DNA of 64,000 bases from CAWGHZ01 sp963775315 (lineage in GTDB: Bacteria; Pseudomonadota; Alphaproteobacteria; MPNO01; DASWLB01). Shown here piece by piece: positions 17,449 to 25,878 of this stretch. The notes below the pieces were generated by a model. That model was given only the letters and a program-made list of their open reading frames with translations. It had not been told where the DNA came from and did no database searches. The DNA lies in assembly GCA_963775315.1 (NCBI GenBank), contig CAVZIN010000007.1:1054001-1118000 (forward strand), written 5' to 3'. The translations under genes were made by a program, and so were the position numbers. Position 1 is the first letter of the stretch; each line of letters begins with the position of its first letter.

Positions 17449-17802
17449 TCAGTCCACGCGTTCTACATAGACCTGGACACGGCCGCCGCAGGCGAGCCCG
17501 ACCTCCCAGGCCTGTTCGTTGGTGACGCCGAAATCGAGCAGGCGCGGCTTGCCGTCCTTGATGGCGTCGAGCGCCTCCATCACCACAGCGCCCTCGATGC
17601 AACCGCCGGACACCGAGCCGATGAATTCGCCCTTGTCGTCGACGACGAGGCGCGATCCCTCGGGGCGGGGCGAGGAGCCCCAGGTCTTCACCACCGTCGC
17701 CATCGCCACCTTGCGCCCCTGGTCGCGCCAGTTCGCGGCCTCGGCCAGCACGTCGGCATCGCCAATCTGGCGAGCCGTCTCGATCACATCTGCTTGACCC
17801 AT
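17449..17802 (-). CDS. XdhC/CoxI family protein, N-terminal half
   Basis: A 117-residue protein matching the XdhC_CoxI N-terminal domain: TWGSSPRPEGSRLVV at about 41-55 and GSVSGGCIEGAV around 62-73, where the Cys of GGCIEG is the likely cofactor-contacting residue. It ends 3 bases before the C-terminal half begins (17445), so the two proteins presumably act as a complex in molybdenum cofactor maturation. Its start overlaps the 3' end of the coxE gene by 19 bases, so translation is probably coupled. Confidence 0.85.
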   Translation of the reverse strand: MGQADVIETARQIGDADVLAEAANWRDQGRKVAMATVVKTWGSSPRPEGSRLVVDDKGEFIGSVSGGCIEGAVVMEALDAIKDGKPRLLDFGVTNEQAWEVGLACGGRVQVYVERVD

Positions 17803-19064
17803 TCCGATGCTCCCTCCAGGCGGCGCCCCGCAGGGCTGTTCAGCGCCGCGATGAGCTGTTCCAGACTTTCAAGATTGTGGACCGGCTTGAATTCGTCAAC
17901 ATGGGGCAGAATGGCCTGAATTCCCTGGGATTTCGGCTGGAACCCCTCGAACCGGAGCAGCGGGTTGAGCCAGATCAGCCGGCGGCAGGATTTGTGCAGT
18001 CGCTCCATCTCCATCTTGAGGCCGCGCCCGGCGTCGCGGTCGAGCCCGTCGGAGATCAGCAGCACCACGGCGCCCTGGCCCAGCACGCGCCGCGCCCACC
18101 AGACGTTGAAATCGTGCAGACACGCCCCGATACGTGTGCCGCCCGACCAGTCCTCCGCCGCCTCGGACACCTTGGCGAGCGCCATGTCGACGTCGCGTTC
18201 GCGCAAATACCGGGTGATGTTGGTGAGGCGCGTGCCGAACAGGAAGGTGTGGACGCGCGCCCGGTCGTTGGTCATCGCGTGCATGAAATGCAGCAGCATG
18301 CGCGAGTACCGGCTCATCGAGCCAGAGATGTCGCAGATGATGACGAGCGGCGGCGGGCGGTGGGTGCGGCGGCGGAAACGGAGCGGGATCGACGCGCCAC
18401 CCGAGCGCAGCGCGGCGCGCAGGGTCGCGCGCATGTCGACGCGGGCGCGGCGCGGGTCCGGCCGGTAGCGACGCTGCGGCACCTCGGGGATCGGCAGGCG
18501 CATGCGGGCGATCTGGGCCTTGGCGCGGGCGATCTCCTCGGCCGTCATCTCCTCGAAATCCATGGTCTGCAGCATTTCGCGCGACGACGCCGTCATCACC
18601 GCATCGTACTCGACCTCCTCCTCCTCCTTTTCGTCCTCCTTGCCGTGGCCTTCGCCCTCCCCCTCGCCTTCGGGCTCGTCGGGGCGGAACGCGTCCTGGA
18701 TGCGGCGGAGCGGCGGCTCCTCCGGCTCGGCCATGCCGGGCTCGAGGTCCGGCATCGACATGCCCATCAGCCGCTCGAGAATCTTGGGATCGCGCCAGAA
18801 GATGTGGAACGCCTGGTCGAACAGCTCGTGCTGGTCGCGCCGGTTGACCAGCACGGCGTGCAGCGCCCAGTAGAAATCGGTGCGGTTGGTGACGCCGACG
18901 GTGGTGATGGCGTTCACCGCGTCCAGCACCTTGCCGGGCCCGATCGGCATGCCGGCCGCGCGCAGCGCGCGGGCGAAATGCATCAGGTTCACGACCAGCT
19001 TGGATTCGCGGGGCGCGTCGTCGGCGGCGTCGTGCGCCGGGGCCTGCCCGTTGCCGCCGGTCAT
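17784..19064 (-). CDS. coxE: CoxE-like VWA domain protein
   Basis: A 426-residue protein. The C-terminal von Willebrand A domain contains the MIDAS start ICDISGSMS at 243-251 (DxSxS). The N-terminal half has an acidic Glu/Lys-rich linker (about 129-153). In Oligotropha CoxE works with the MoxR ATPase CoxD to insert or mature the Cu-S-Mo active site of CO dehydrogenase. Its partner CoxD is the next gene upstream (19224-20144) after a 159-base spacer. Start at 19064 has only a weak ribosome site. Confidence 0.85.
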   Translation of the reverse strand: MTGGNGQAPAHDAADDAPRESKLVVNLMHFARALRAAGMPIGPGKVLDAVNAITTVGVTNRTDFYWALHAVLVNRRDQHELFDQAFHIFWRDPKILERLMGMSMPDLEPGMAEPEEPPLRRIQDAFRPDEPEGEGEGEGHGKEDEKEEEEVEYDAVMTASSREMLQTMDFEEMTAEEIARAKAQIARMRLPIPEVPQRRYRPDPRRARVDMRATLRAALRSGGASIPLRFRRRTHRPPPLVIICDISGSMSRYSRMLLHFMHAMTNDRARVHTFLFGTRLTNITRYLRERDVDMALAKVSEAAEDWSGGTRIGACLHDFNVWWARRVLGQGAVVLLISDGLDRDAGRGLKMEMERLHKSCRRLIWLNPLLRFEGFQPKSQGIQAILPHVDEFKPVHNLESLEQLIAALNSPAGRRLEGASEWVKQM

Positions 19065-19223
19065 GGCACTGCCCAGCTCTGCAATCGACCACGGTTCCTC
19101 CTCCTTGAACGGGGGGAGGCTAGGAGGGGGGTCCGACTCCCACCCGCGCCCGCTTTGCGGCCGCGACCTCCTCCTTGCAGGGGGAGGGGCAAAAGGGGCA
19201 TCGGCGCCGCATCGGTCATGGCG

Positions 19224-20144
19224 TCATCCGCCGGCGGCGAGGTCCGTCTTGACCTGCTGGAGGAGGCGCGCCGCCTCGGAGCCCTGGATCTTCTCGATGT
19301 CGTCCTGATACTTGAGCAGCACGCCGAGGGTCTGGTTGATGGTGGCGGGGTCGAGGTCGAGCTTGTCGAGCTGAATCAGCGCGTTGGTCCAGTCGATCGT
19401 CTCGGCGACGCCGGGCAGCTTGAACAGATCCATGGTCCGCAGCTTCTGCACGAAACCGACCACCTGCCTGGCGAGCCCCTCGGCGGCGCCGGGCGCCCGC
19501 ACCTTCAGGATCTCGAGTTCGCGCTTGGAGTCCGGATAGTCGACCCAGAAATAGAAGCAGCGCCGCTTCAGCGCGTCGTGGATCTCGCGCGTGCGGTTCG
19601 ACGTGACAACCACGATCGGCGGTGCCGCCGCCTTCACCGTGCCGATCTCGGGGATGGTGACCTGGAAGTCGGACAGAACCTCCAGCAGGAAGGCCTCGAA
19701 CGGCTCGTCCGTGCGGTCGAGCTCGTCGATCAGCAGCACGGGCGGCTGGCCGGAGACGTCGGCCTCCAGCGCCTGCAGCAGCGGGCGCTTGATCAGGAAT
19801 CGCTCGTTGAAAATATCGTCCTCGAGCGCGCCACGGTCGCGCGTGCCGCCGGCCTCGGCGATCCGGATCTCGATCATCTGCGCCGCATAGTTCCATTCGT
19901 ACACGGCAGACGAGACGTCGAGCCCCTCATAGCACTGGAGCCGGATGAGGCGCCGGCCCAGCGTCTCGGACAGAACCTTGCCGATCTCGGTCTTGCCGGT
20001 TCCGGCCTCGCCCTCGAGGAACAGCGGCCGGCCCATCGACAGGGCAAGGTAGAGCGCGGTGGCAAGCGAGCGGTCGGCGACGTAATTGCCGCCGCGCAGA
20101 AGCTCGAGCGTGGCGTCGACGGAGTCGGGAACCGGCTGGGTCAT
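19224..20144 (-). CDS. coxD: CoxD-like MoxR-family AAA+ ATPase
   Basis: A 306-residue MoxR-type AAA+ ATPase. Walker A is GEAGTGKT (45-52), Walker B LLIDELDR (137-144), followed by sensor 1 VVTSNRT and the arginine-finger/sensor 2 region. Such ATPases act as chaperones that insert metal cofactors into complexes, here with the VWA protein CoxE. Length is normal. It precedes coxE and follows the FAD subunit gene on the same strand, with 91 bases of hairpin-rich spacer between them. Confidence 0.87.
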   Translation of the reverse strand: MTQPVPDSVDATLELLRGGNYVADRSLATALYLALSMGRPLFLEGEAGTGKTEIGKVLSETLGRRLIRLQCYEGLDVSSAVYEWNYAAQMIEIRIAEAGGTRDRGALEDDIFNERFLIKRPLLQALEADVSGQPPVLLIDELDRTDEPFEAFLLEVLSDFQVTIPEIGTVKAAAPPIVVVTSNRTREIHDALKRRCFYFWVDYPDSKRELEILKVRAPGAAEGLARQVVGFVQKLRTMDLFKLPGVAETIDWTNALIQLDKLDLDPATINQTLGVLLKYQDDIEKIQGSEAARLLQQVKTDLAAGG

Positions 20145-20163
20145 CGTCCCTTCGCTAGCATTA

Positions 20164-20186
20164 GGGGCGGGTCATTGACCCGCCCC
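20164..20186. repeat. Palindromic repeat, family A copy 1
   Basis: GGGGCGGGTC-ATT-GACCCGCCCC, a perfect 10-bp stem with a 3-base loop in the spacer between coxD and the FAD-subunit gene. The same arms recur at 41637-41659. A second hairpin, CTCTCC/GGAGAG, lies at 20196-20214. Confidence 0.6.
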
Positions 20187-20235
20187 CAGAGGTGTCTCTC
20201 CCCAATATGGAGAGGAATTCGGACCGGGCAACCGC

Positions 20236-21033
20236 CTAGCCGTTCGCCTCCGCGACCGCGCGGCGCGCCATCACGCCCACTAGGTGGGCGCGGTATTCGG
20301 CCGAGGCGTGGATGTCGGCGTTCAGCCCGTCGTCCTTCTGCACGATTTTCTCGATGGCGGCCGGCTCGAACTTCGAAGCGAGCGCCTTCTCCATCTCGGA
20401 CTGGCGGAACACGACGGGGCCCGCGCCGGTGACCGCGACGCGCACGTCGTTGCCCGTCTTGGAGACGAACACGCCGACGATGGCGTAGCGCGAGGCCGGG
20501 TTGGGGAACTTCATGTACGACGCCTTGTCGGGCGCCGGGAACTCGACCTTGGTGACGAGCTCACCGGACTCGAGCGCGGTTTCGAACATGCCCTTGAAGA
20601 ATTCGTCGCCCTTGATGGCGCGCTTGTTGGTGTGGACCGTCGCGCCGAGCCCGACGATCGCCGACGGGTAATCCGCCGCCGGGTCGTTGTTGGAAATCGA
20701 CCCGCCGATCGTGCCGCGGTTGCGCACCGACGGATCGCCGATGCCGCCCGCGAGCTTGGCAAGTGCGGGGATCGCCTTTTTCACCTCGGCCGAGGCGGCG
20801 ACGACCGCGTGGGGGGTCATCGCGCCGATGGTGACGGTCTTGCCCGAGACGGTGATGCCGACCAGTTCCGGAATGCCGCCGAGATCGATCACGTCGTTCA
20901 GCTTGGCGAGGCGCTGCTTCAAGGTCGGGATCAGAGTCATCCCGCCGGCGAGGAACTTGTTCTCCTCGGATGCGGCCACCGCCTTCGTCGCCTCGTCGAC
21001 CGATTTGGCCTTCTTGTAATTCAGCTCATACAT
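20236..21033 (-). CDS. coxM: Xanthine/CO dehydrogenase family FAD-binding subunit (CoxM-like)
   Basis: A 265-residue FAD subunit of the molybdenum hydroxylase family. The FAD-binding signature AGGMTLIPTLKQRL lies at about 29-42 and the flavin-contacting IGDPSVRNRGTIGGSISNNDPAADYPSA follows at about 98-124. It passes electrons from the Fe-S subunit to an acceptor. It begins 28 bases downstream of the small-subunit gene, where a large molybdopterin subunit would often sit. The closest assigned function is aerobic CO dehydrogenase medium subunit, but xanthine-type substrates cannot be excluded. Confidence 0.87.
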   Translation of the reverse strand: MYELNYKKAKSVDEATKAVAASEENKFLAGGMTLIPTLKQRLAKLNDVIDLGGIPELVGITVSGKTVTIGAMTPHAVVAASAEVKKAIPALAKLAGGIGDPSVRNRGTIGGSISNNDPAADYPSAIVGLGATVHTNKRAIKGDEFFKGMFETALESGELVTKVEFPAPDKASYMKFPNPASRYAIVGVFVSKTGNDVRVAVTGAGPVVFRQSEMEKALASKFEPAAIEKIVQKDDGLNADIHASAEYRAHLVGVMARRAVAEANG

Positions 21034-21061
21034 GGATCGTGTCTCCCCTGCGTCGAGGCGC

Positions 21062-21535
21062 TCAGCCCTTCATCACCGGATAGGCGGCGAGGATGGCCTT
21101 GACGATGTTGTGGTAGCCGGTGCAGCGGCACAGATTGCCCTCGAGCTCGTGGCGCACCGTCTTCTCGTCGAGCGAGTCCTTCTTGTGCCGATCGACGATG
21201 CCGATCGACGCCATCACCATGCCGGGCGTGCAGAAGCCGCACTGCAGCGCATGGTTCTCGCGGAACGCCTCCTGCATCGGGTGCAGCTTGCCGTCCTTGG
21301 CGAGCCCCTCGATGGTGACGACGTTCGCCCCCTCGACGGACTGGGCGAGGACGGTGCACGACTTCACGGGAAGCCCGTTCAGATGCACGGTGCACGCGCC
21401 GCACTGGGTGGTGTCGCAGCCCACATGGGTGCCGGTCAGGCCCAGCTTCTCACGCAGGTATTGCACGAGAAGCGTACGCCCCTCGACTTCGGCCGAAACC
21501 TTCTTACCGTTCACGGTCATGGATACGGCAGGCAT
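21062..21535 (-). CDS. coxS: (2Fe-2S)-binding subunit of xanthine/CO dehydrogenase family (CoxS-like)
   Basis: A 157-residue two-cluster iron-sulfur protein. The plant-type ferredoxin cluster uses Cys40, 45, 48 and 60 (GTHVGCDTTQCGACTVHLNG); the second cluster uses Cys99, 102, 136 and 138 (CGFCTPG and CRCTG). This is the usual small subunit of molybdenum hydroxylases, transferring electrons from the Mo centre to FAD. It is the first gene of the minus-strand operon. A palindrome CGCCCC-GTC-GGGGCG at 21571-21585, 36 bases upstream of its start, may be an operator. Confidence 0.87.
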   Translation of the reverse strand: MPAVSMTVNGKKVSAEVEGRTLLVQYLREKLGLTGTHVGCDTTQCGACTVHLNGLPVKSCTVLAQSVEGANVVTIEGLAKDGKLHPMQEAFRENHALQCGFCTPGMVMASIGIVDRHKKDSLDEKTVRHELEGNLCRCTGYHNIVKAILAAYPVMKG

Positions 21536-21857
21536 CCAATCCTCCTAGACCCTTGGGCTAGAGCACCCTGCGCCCCGTCGGGGCGATGTTCAGAGTGCCG
21601 GCCAGCGCGCCATTGTTATCCGGACGCTGGGGGGCCGGCGTGGCGTCTCCCCCGAAGCGATGCGGGAGTATCCCGCGCGGCGGCGGAGAGGTCAACCGCT
21701 TCGCGGTTGAAATCGGGAGGTGGGCACGCCGCCGCCGCCGACGGTGGCTTGTGGAAAAGCGCGAGGAGGGAACGCCGCTCCAGCGGGCGCTGCGCCGAAA
21801 TAGGCGGCGCGGCGGTCTTGGATGCGGACTTGGCGGAATTCCGGGCGGAGCCGGGCG
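21536..21857. other. Intergenic region between coxS and the M16 peptidase gene (322 bp)
   Basis: No gene is supported here. It contains the palindrome CGCCCC-GTC-GGGGCG (21571-21585) upstream of coxS and the perfect 8-bp hairpin TCAACCGC-TTC-GCGGTTGA (21692-21710). Both could be regulatory for the minus-strand cox-type operon or terminate the upstream M16 gene; neither has a T tract in the relevant direction. Confidence 0.5.
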
Positions 21858-23195
21858 TTACGGCGTCGGAATCAGGCCCTTGGGGTCGCCCACCACCACG
21901 AAGGTCAGCTTGGCGGGGTCGAGCAGGCGCTTCGCCACCCGGTTCACGTCGGCGAGCGTGACGGAGTCGATGATTTTGGCCCGCCGGTCGAGATAGTCGA
22001 TGCCGAGGTCGTCGAGCTGGACCGCGACCAGGATCTGGGCGATGCGCCGGCTGGAATCGAGCGATAGCGGGAACGAGCCGTTGATGTAGGTCTTGGCGTT
22101 GGCGAGCTCGTCCGCGGTCGCGCCCTTCTCCTCCATCCGCTTCCACTCGTCGCGGATCACCGACAGCGACTCGGCGACCTTGGCGTTGCGCGTCGCCACC
22201 CCGCCGACGATCAGCCCGCCATGGCGGTAGGGAGCGAGCCCCGCGTGTACGCCGTAGGCGAGGCCGCGCTTCTCGCGCACCTCCTCCATCAGCCGCGAGG
22301 AGAAACTGCCGGATCCGAATATCTGATCCATCACCAGCGCCGCGTACCAGTCGGGATCTTTCCGCTCAATTCCGGGCGCGCCAAACACCGCGACCGATTG
22401 CGGGATGGGCTTCTTCACGAGCTGCAACTTGCCGGCGCCGCCATATTGCGCCTGGGGAAGCGCGCGCGGCGCCGACTTGGCGGGAAGGCCACCGAATAGC
22501 GTGTCGAGCCGGGTGGCGAGCTCCTGGGCCGAGATGTCGCCGACCACGCCCACCACCAGATTGTCGCGGGCGATCCGGCCGGCGACGAAGCCTTTCATGT
22601 CGGCAGCGGAGATCAGCGGGATCGATTCCAGCGTGCCCTCGACCGGGCGGCCGTACGGGTGGTCGGGCAGGATGGTGCGGTAGAACAGCCGGCGGGCGAT
22701 CGTGTTCGGCCGCTGGAGCTGCTCGCGCAGCGAAGACAGGAGCTGCGCGCGCACCCGCGCGACCGGCTCGGCGTCGAAGCGCGGCGCGGTGAGCGCCATG
22801 CGGAACAGCTCGAACGCGCGGTCGCGCTTGGCGCTCAACGTGCGCAACGAGGCGGTGAAGGTGTCGGGCCCTGCGTCGAACCGGACGCTCGCGGCGATGT
22901 CCTCGAGCGCCTTGTGATAGGCCTGGGAGTCGAGGTCACCGGCGCCCTCGTCCATCAGGTCGGAGGCAAATTCGGCGAGCCCTTCCTTGCCGGCGGGGTC
23001 GAGCGCCGCGCCGCCTCGAAACGCGACCGAGACCGACAGGACCGGGATGGCGTGGTCCTCGACCAGCCAGGCGACGATATGGTGCTTCGGGCTCACCACC
23101 CGCTCGATGTCCATCGCGCCGGCCGGGCGGGCGAGGGCGGCAACCAGCGCCGCCAGCACGAAGGCAACAGCGATGCGGGGCAGGGCGCGGCTCAT
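21858..23195 (-). CDS. M16 family zinc peptidase-like subunit lacking the metal motif
   Basis: A 445-residue M16 protein with a signal peptide (MSRALPRIAVAFVLAALVAALA...AGA). The position of the HxxEH zinc motif is occupied by FASDL, with no His or downstream Glu pair, so it is predicted to be non-catalytic. Instead it is likely to pair with the active peptidase encoded just upstream, as in heterodimeric M16 enzymes (processing-peptidase and PqqL-like pairs). The start ATG overlaps the upstream stop by ATGA. The second half has the conserved EVREKRGLAYGV segment. Periplasmic location and role as the partner subunit are inferences. Confidence 0.83.
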   Translation of the reverse strand: MSRALPRIAVAFVLAALVAALARPAGAMDIERVVSPKHHIVAWLVEDHAIPVLSVSVAFRGGAALDPAGKEGLAEFASDLMDEGAGDLDSQAYHKALEDIAASVRFDAGPDTFTASLRTLSAKRDRAFELFRMALTAPRFDAEPVARVRAQLLSSLREQLQRPNTIARRLFYRTILPDHPYGRPVEGTLESIPLISAADMKGFVAGRIARDNLVVGVVGDISAQELATRLDTLFGGLPAKSAPRALPQAQYGGAGKLQLVKKPIPQSVAVFGAPGIERKDPDWYAALVMDQIFGSGSFSSRLMEEVREKRGLAYGVHAGLAPYRHGGLIVGGVATRNAKVAESLSVIRDEWKRMEEKGATADELANAKTYINGSFPLSLDSSRRIAQILVAVQLDDLGIDYLDRRAKIIDSVTLADVNRVAKRLLDPAKLTFVVVGDPKGLIPTP

Positions 23196-24619
23196 TGCAC
23201 GCTCTCCCGCGCCGGCATGGGTCCGGCGGGCGGGCGGGGCGGATGCCGCACCCGGCTGGGGGCGCGCTTGCCGCCGGTCTCGGCCGGCAGCAGCGTCGCG
23301 GTGATCGAACGCTCGGGGACCAGGACGGCGCGCGCCGCCGCGTCGACCTCGGCCACCGTCACGGCTTTGATGCGCTCCGGCCACGCCTCGATATCGGCGA
23401 GGGTCGAGCCGGTCATCAGCGCGCGGCCGATCCAGTTCGGGGCGGCGCTCAGCGAATCCTGGGCGTAGATCGCCTCGGCGACGATTGCGGTCTTGGCGGC
23501 GGCGAGTTCGGCCTCGGTGACGCCCGCGGTGCGGACCCGCGCCAACTCCGCGTCGATGGCCGCCTGCAGCCTGGCGACGTCGGTGCCTTCGCGCGGGCTG
23601 GCATAGACCGAGAACTCGGTCTGATCATACTGGTTGGGCGCGTACCAGGCGCCCGCCTCGTTGGCGATGCCCTTCTGGACCACGAGGCCCTTGTAGAGCC
23701 GGCTCGTCGCGCTGTGGCCGACGATCTGCGCCAGCACCTGCAGCGCGTAGGGGCGGGCGCGGTCCTCGGCCGTGCGGTAGCTCGGCGCCAGATAGCTCCG
23801 CGACCAGGACGGCTCGCGAACCTGGTCCGACACCATCGAGGTCTGCATCGCCACCCGATGCTCGGGCTCGGCCGGGCGGTCGCGCACCGGCACGGTGTCC
23901 TTCGGCACCTTGCCATAGGTGCGCTCGGCGATGGCCTTCACCTCGTCGGGCGTCACGTCGCCCGCGATCACCACCACCGCGTTGTTGGGCATGTAGTGGC
24001 GGCGGTAGAAGGCGAGGGCCTTTTCGGTGGAGAGCGCTGCGATCTCGAACGGCCAGCCGATCACCGGGCGGCCATAGGGGCTGTTCAGCCAGAACTGCGC
24101 CTCGGACTGCTCGTTCAGCACGGCCTCGGGGCGGTTGTCGACGCGCATCCGGCGCTCCTCGCGCACGACCTCGCGCTCGGGCAGCACCTCGGCGTCGGTG
24201 AGCCGGAGGTTGTGCATGCGGTCGGCCTCGAGCCCCATGACGAGTTCGAGCTTGTCCTTGGCGATCTTTTGGAAATAGGCGGTGTAGTCGGCGGTGGTGA
24301 AGGCGTTGTCCTGGCCGCCGTTGCGGGCGACGATCTTGGAGAAGTCGCCGGGCTTCACCGTCGCCGTGCCCTTGAACATCAAATGCTCGAGGAAGTGGGC
24401 GAGGCCGGATTCGCCCGGCCGCTCGTCGGCAGCGCCGACCCGGTACCACACCATCTGCTCGACCACCGGGGCGCGGTGGTTCTCGACCACCACGAACTCG
24501 AGCCCGTTGTCGAGCGTGAAACTCTTGGGATGAAACATCGCGGCCCGGGCCGCACCCACGCCCGCAGACGCGATCACCAGCGCCGTCCCGATGGCGGCGA
24601 ACACGCGGACCAACCCCAC
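23192..24619 (-). CDS. M16 family zinc peptidase, active subunit
   Basis: A 475-residue periplasmic M16 peptidase. A GTG start at 24619 preceded by GGAGAGGG leads into the signal peptide VGLVRVFAAIGTALVIASAG..ARA. The zinc motif HFLEH is at residues 75-79 and the downstream EREVVREERRMR contributes the third ligand. It starts the M16 pair and overlaps its partner by ATGA. Such pairs degrade small proteins or peptides in the cell envelope. A TTG further upstream (24700) also opens the frame but would add 27 basic residues before the signal peptide. Confidence 0.87.
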   Translation of the reverse strand: MGLVRVFAAIGTALVIASAGVGAARAAMFHPKSFTLDNGLEFVVVENHRAPVVEQMVWYRVGAADERPGESGLAHFLEHLMFKGTATVKPGDFSKIVARNGGQDNAFTTADYTAYFQKIAKDKLELVMGLEADRMHNLRLTDAEVLPEREVVREERRMRVDNRPEAVLNEQSEAQFWLNSPYGRPVIGWPFEIAALSTEKALAFYRRHYMPNNAVVVIAGDVTPDEVKAIAERTYGKVPKDTVPVRDRPAEPEHRVAMQTSMVSDQVREPSWSRSYLAPSYRTAEDRARPYALQVLAQIVGHSATSRLYKGLVVQKGIANEAGAWYAPNQYDQTEFSVYASPREGTDVARLQAAIDAELARVRTAGVTEAELAAAKTAIVAEAIYAQDSLSAAPNWIGRALMTGSTLADIEAWPERIKAVTVAEVDAAARAVLVPERSITATLLPAETGGKRAPSRVRHPPRPPAGPMPARESVQ

Positions 24620-24754
24620 GCGCGACCCTCTCCGAAGCCTCTCTCTACGTACAGGCGCAGAACGCCACCCCACATATGGGTGGGCGGGCACGGCCGACAA
24701 TATGTCGCATAGCGGAAGGGCGCCGCCCTTGTCGGTGGCGCTGGGCGAGGGCGG

Positions 24755-25357
24755 CTAGAAGATCCCTTCGAGGAAGCCCTGCTTGCGGCGCTTGATGATC
24801 GGCGTCTCGCCCTTGGTCGGCGACTCGCCCATCGCGATGGATTCGCGGATGCGCTGCGATTCCTTCGTCGGGTCGACGACCACGCCGGGCGGCTCCCGCT
24901 TCTGCCAGAACATCAGCCGGTCGATGAAATCGACGTCCGAATCGGCGAGCAGCGAGCTCTCGCGGTCGACTTCCCGGCGGATGCCGGGGTTGGCGTTGAG
25001 GGCGTTCGCCTCCTTGAGCAGCGCCCGCTGGCCGTCCGACAACGTATCGGTGTCGGCGGTGGCGGCGACCTGGGAATGGTCGATCCCGGCGGAACCGAGC
25101 ACCGTCTCGCGCGCCTTCTCGACCACCGGCTTTTCCTGCGGGCGGGGCGCGCCGGGCTGCGGCGGGCGCAGGCCGAAGTCGGGCGGTATGACCAGCGGGG
25201 CCCGGGTTACCACCGAAAACTCGTCAGGCGCCTGCTTGGTGAATCCGAAGCTCTCGCGCGCCGCATCGCATCCCGTAAGCGTCAGCGCGATGCCCACCGC
25301 GCCCGCCACGACCATCGCCGATCGCACGCCCTGTCCCCTTTTACCCCTGTGGATCAT
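24755..25357 (-). CDS. DUF3035 lipoprotein
   Basis: A 200-residue predicted lipoprotein with a lipobox LTGC near residues 27-30. The rest matches the DUF3035 family of alphaproteobacteria, rich in Pro and acidic residues and ending with KRRKQGFLEGIF. The function is not known; the gene sits conservedly between lspA and the M16 peptidase pair, which is the gene order here. Maturation needs signal peptidase II, encoded upstream but apparently frameshifted. An in-frame GTG at 25327 with AGGGG in front of it is an alternative start. Confidence 0.8.
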   Translation of the reverse strand: MIHRGKRGQGVRSAMVVAGAVGIALTLTGCDAARESFGFTKQAPDEFSVVTRAPLVIPPDFGLRPPQPGAPRPQEKPVVEKARETVLGSAGIDHSQVAATADTDTLSDGQRALLKEANALNANPGIRREVDRESSLLADSDVDFIDRLMFWQKREPPGVVVDPTKESQRIRESIAMGESPTKGETPIIKRRKQGFLEGIF

Positions 25358-25366
25358 GCCCGCATT

Positions 25367-25829
25367 TTAATCGTTCCGGGGCCGGGCGATCAAGGCGTCG
25401 ACCAGCAGCAGGACGAAGCCCACGGTGATCGCCGAAGTCGGCCAGGTTGAAGGCGGGCCAGTGCCGCGCCCCGAGGTGGAAGTCCAGGAAATCGACCACC
25501 GCGCCGTAGCGGATGCGGTCGAGCAGGTTGCCGGCCGCGCCGCCGAGCACCAGCCCAAGGGCCGCGGCGGTCCAGGCGTTCCGGGTACGGGCGATCCAGA
25601 CGAGGAGGGCGACGCCGATGGCGGCGGCGAGCGCCATCAGGAGCCAGCGCGCCCAGGGCCCGTCATGGCTCAGCATCCCGAAGCTCGCGCCCCGGTTCCA
25701 GACCAGCACCACGTTGAATACGGGCAGGACCTCGATCTGGCGCGGGAAGCGCATCACCTGGGTGACGATCCACCACTTGGTCGCCTGGTCGGCCAGGATC
25801 ACCAGAACCGCGACCCAGAGCGCGATCAT
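25367..25829 (-). pseudogene. lspA: lspA, signal peptidase II, interrupted by a 1-base frameshift
   Basis: The frame from ATG 25829 encodes a typical LspA: four hydrophobic helices, first catalytic Asp in GNLLDRIRYG and the start of the second catalytic motif FNLAD. At that point the frame changes to FGDHRG instead of the expected SAITVG, and the true end, SAITVGFVLLLVDALIARPRND, is in another frame and ends at 25367. One extra A in GAAGTC at 25434-25439 (on the + strand) explains this; removing it restores an intact FNLADSAITVG active-site block. LspA cleaves the signal peptides of prolipoproteins and is normally essential in Gram-negative bacteria, so a base-call error is likely. ATG 25829 or an upstream GTG at 25847 may be the start. 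Confidence 0.85.
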
Positions 25830-25878
25830 GCGGGGCCGGCGCGTCACGGTCGTGGCCGGGCCGGCGGCACGCGACACG

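Noticed and set aside
17877..20432. Plus-strand open frame of 851 codons opposite coxD and coxE
   Set aside because: Same reasoning; the minus-strand proteins have Walker and MIDAS motifs.
25367..25829. Programmed ribosomal frameshift in lspA
   Set aside because: There is no slippery heptamer; a single extra A at GAAGTC explains the frame change and lspA homologues do not need one.
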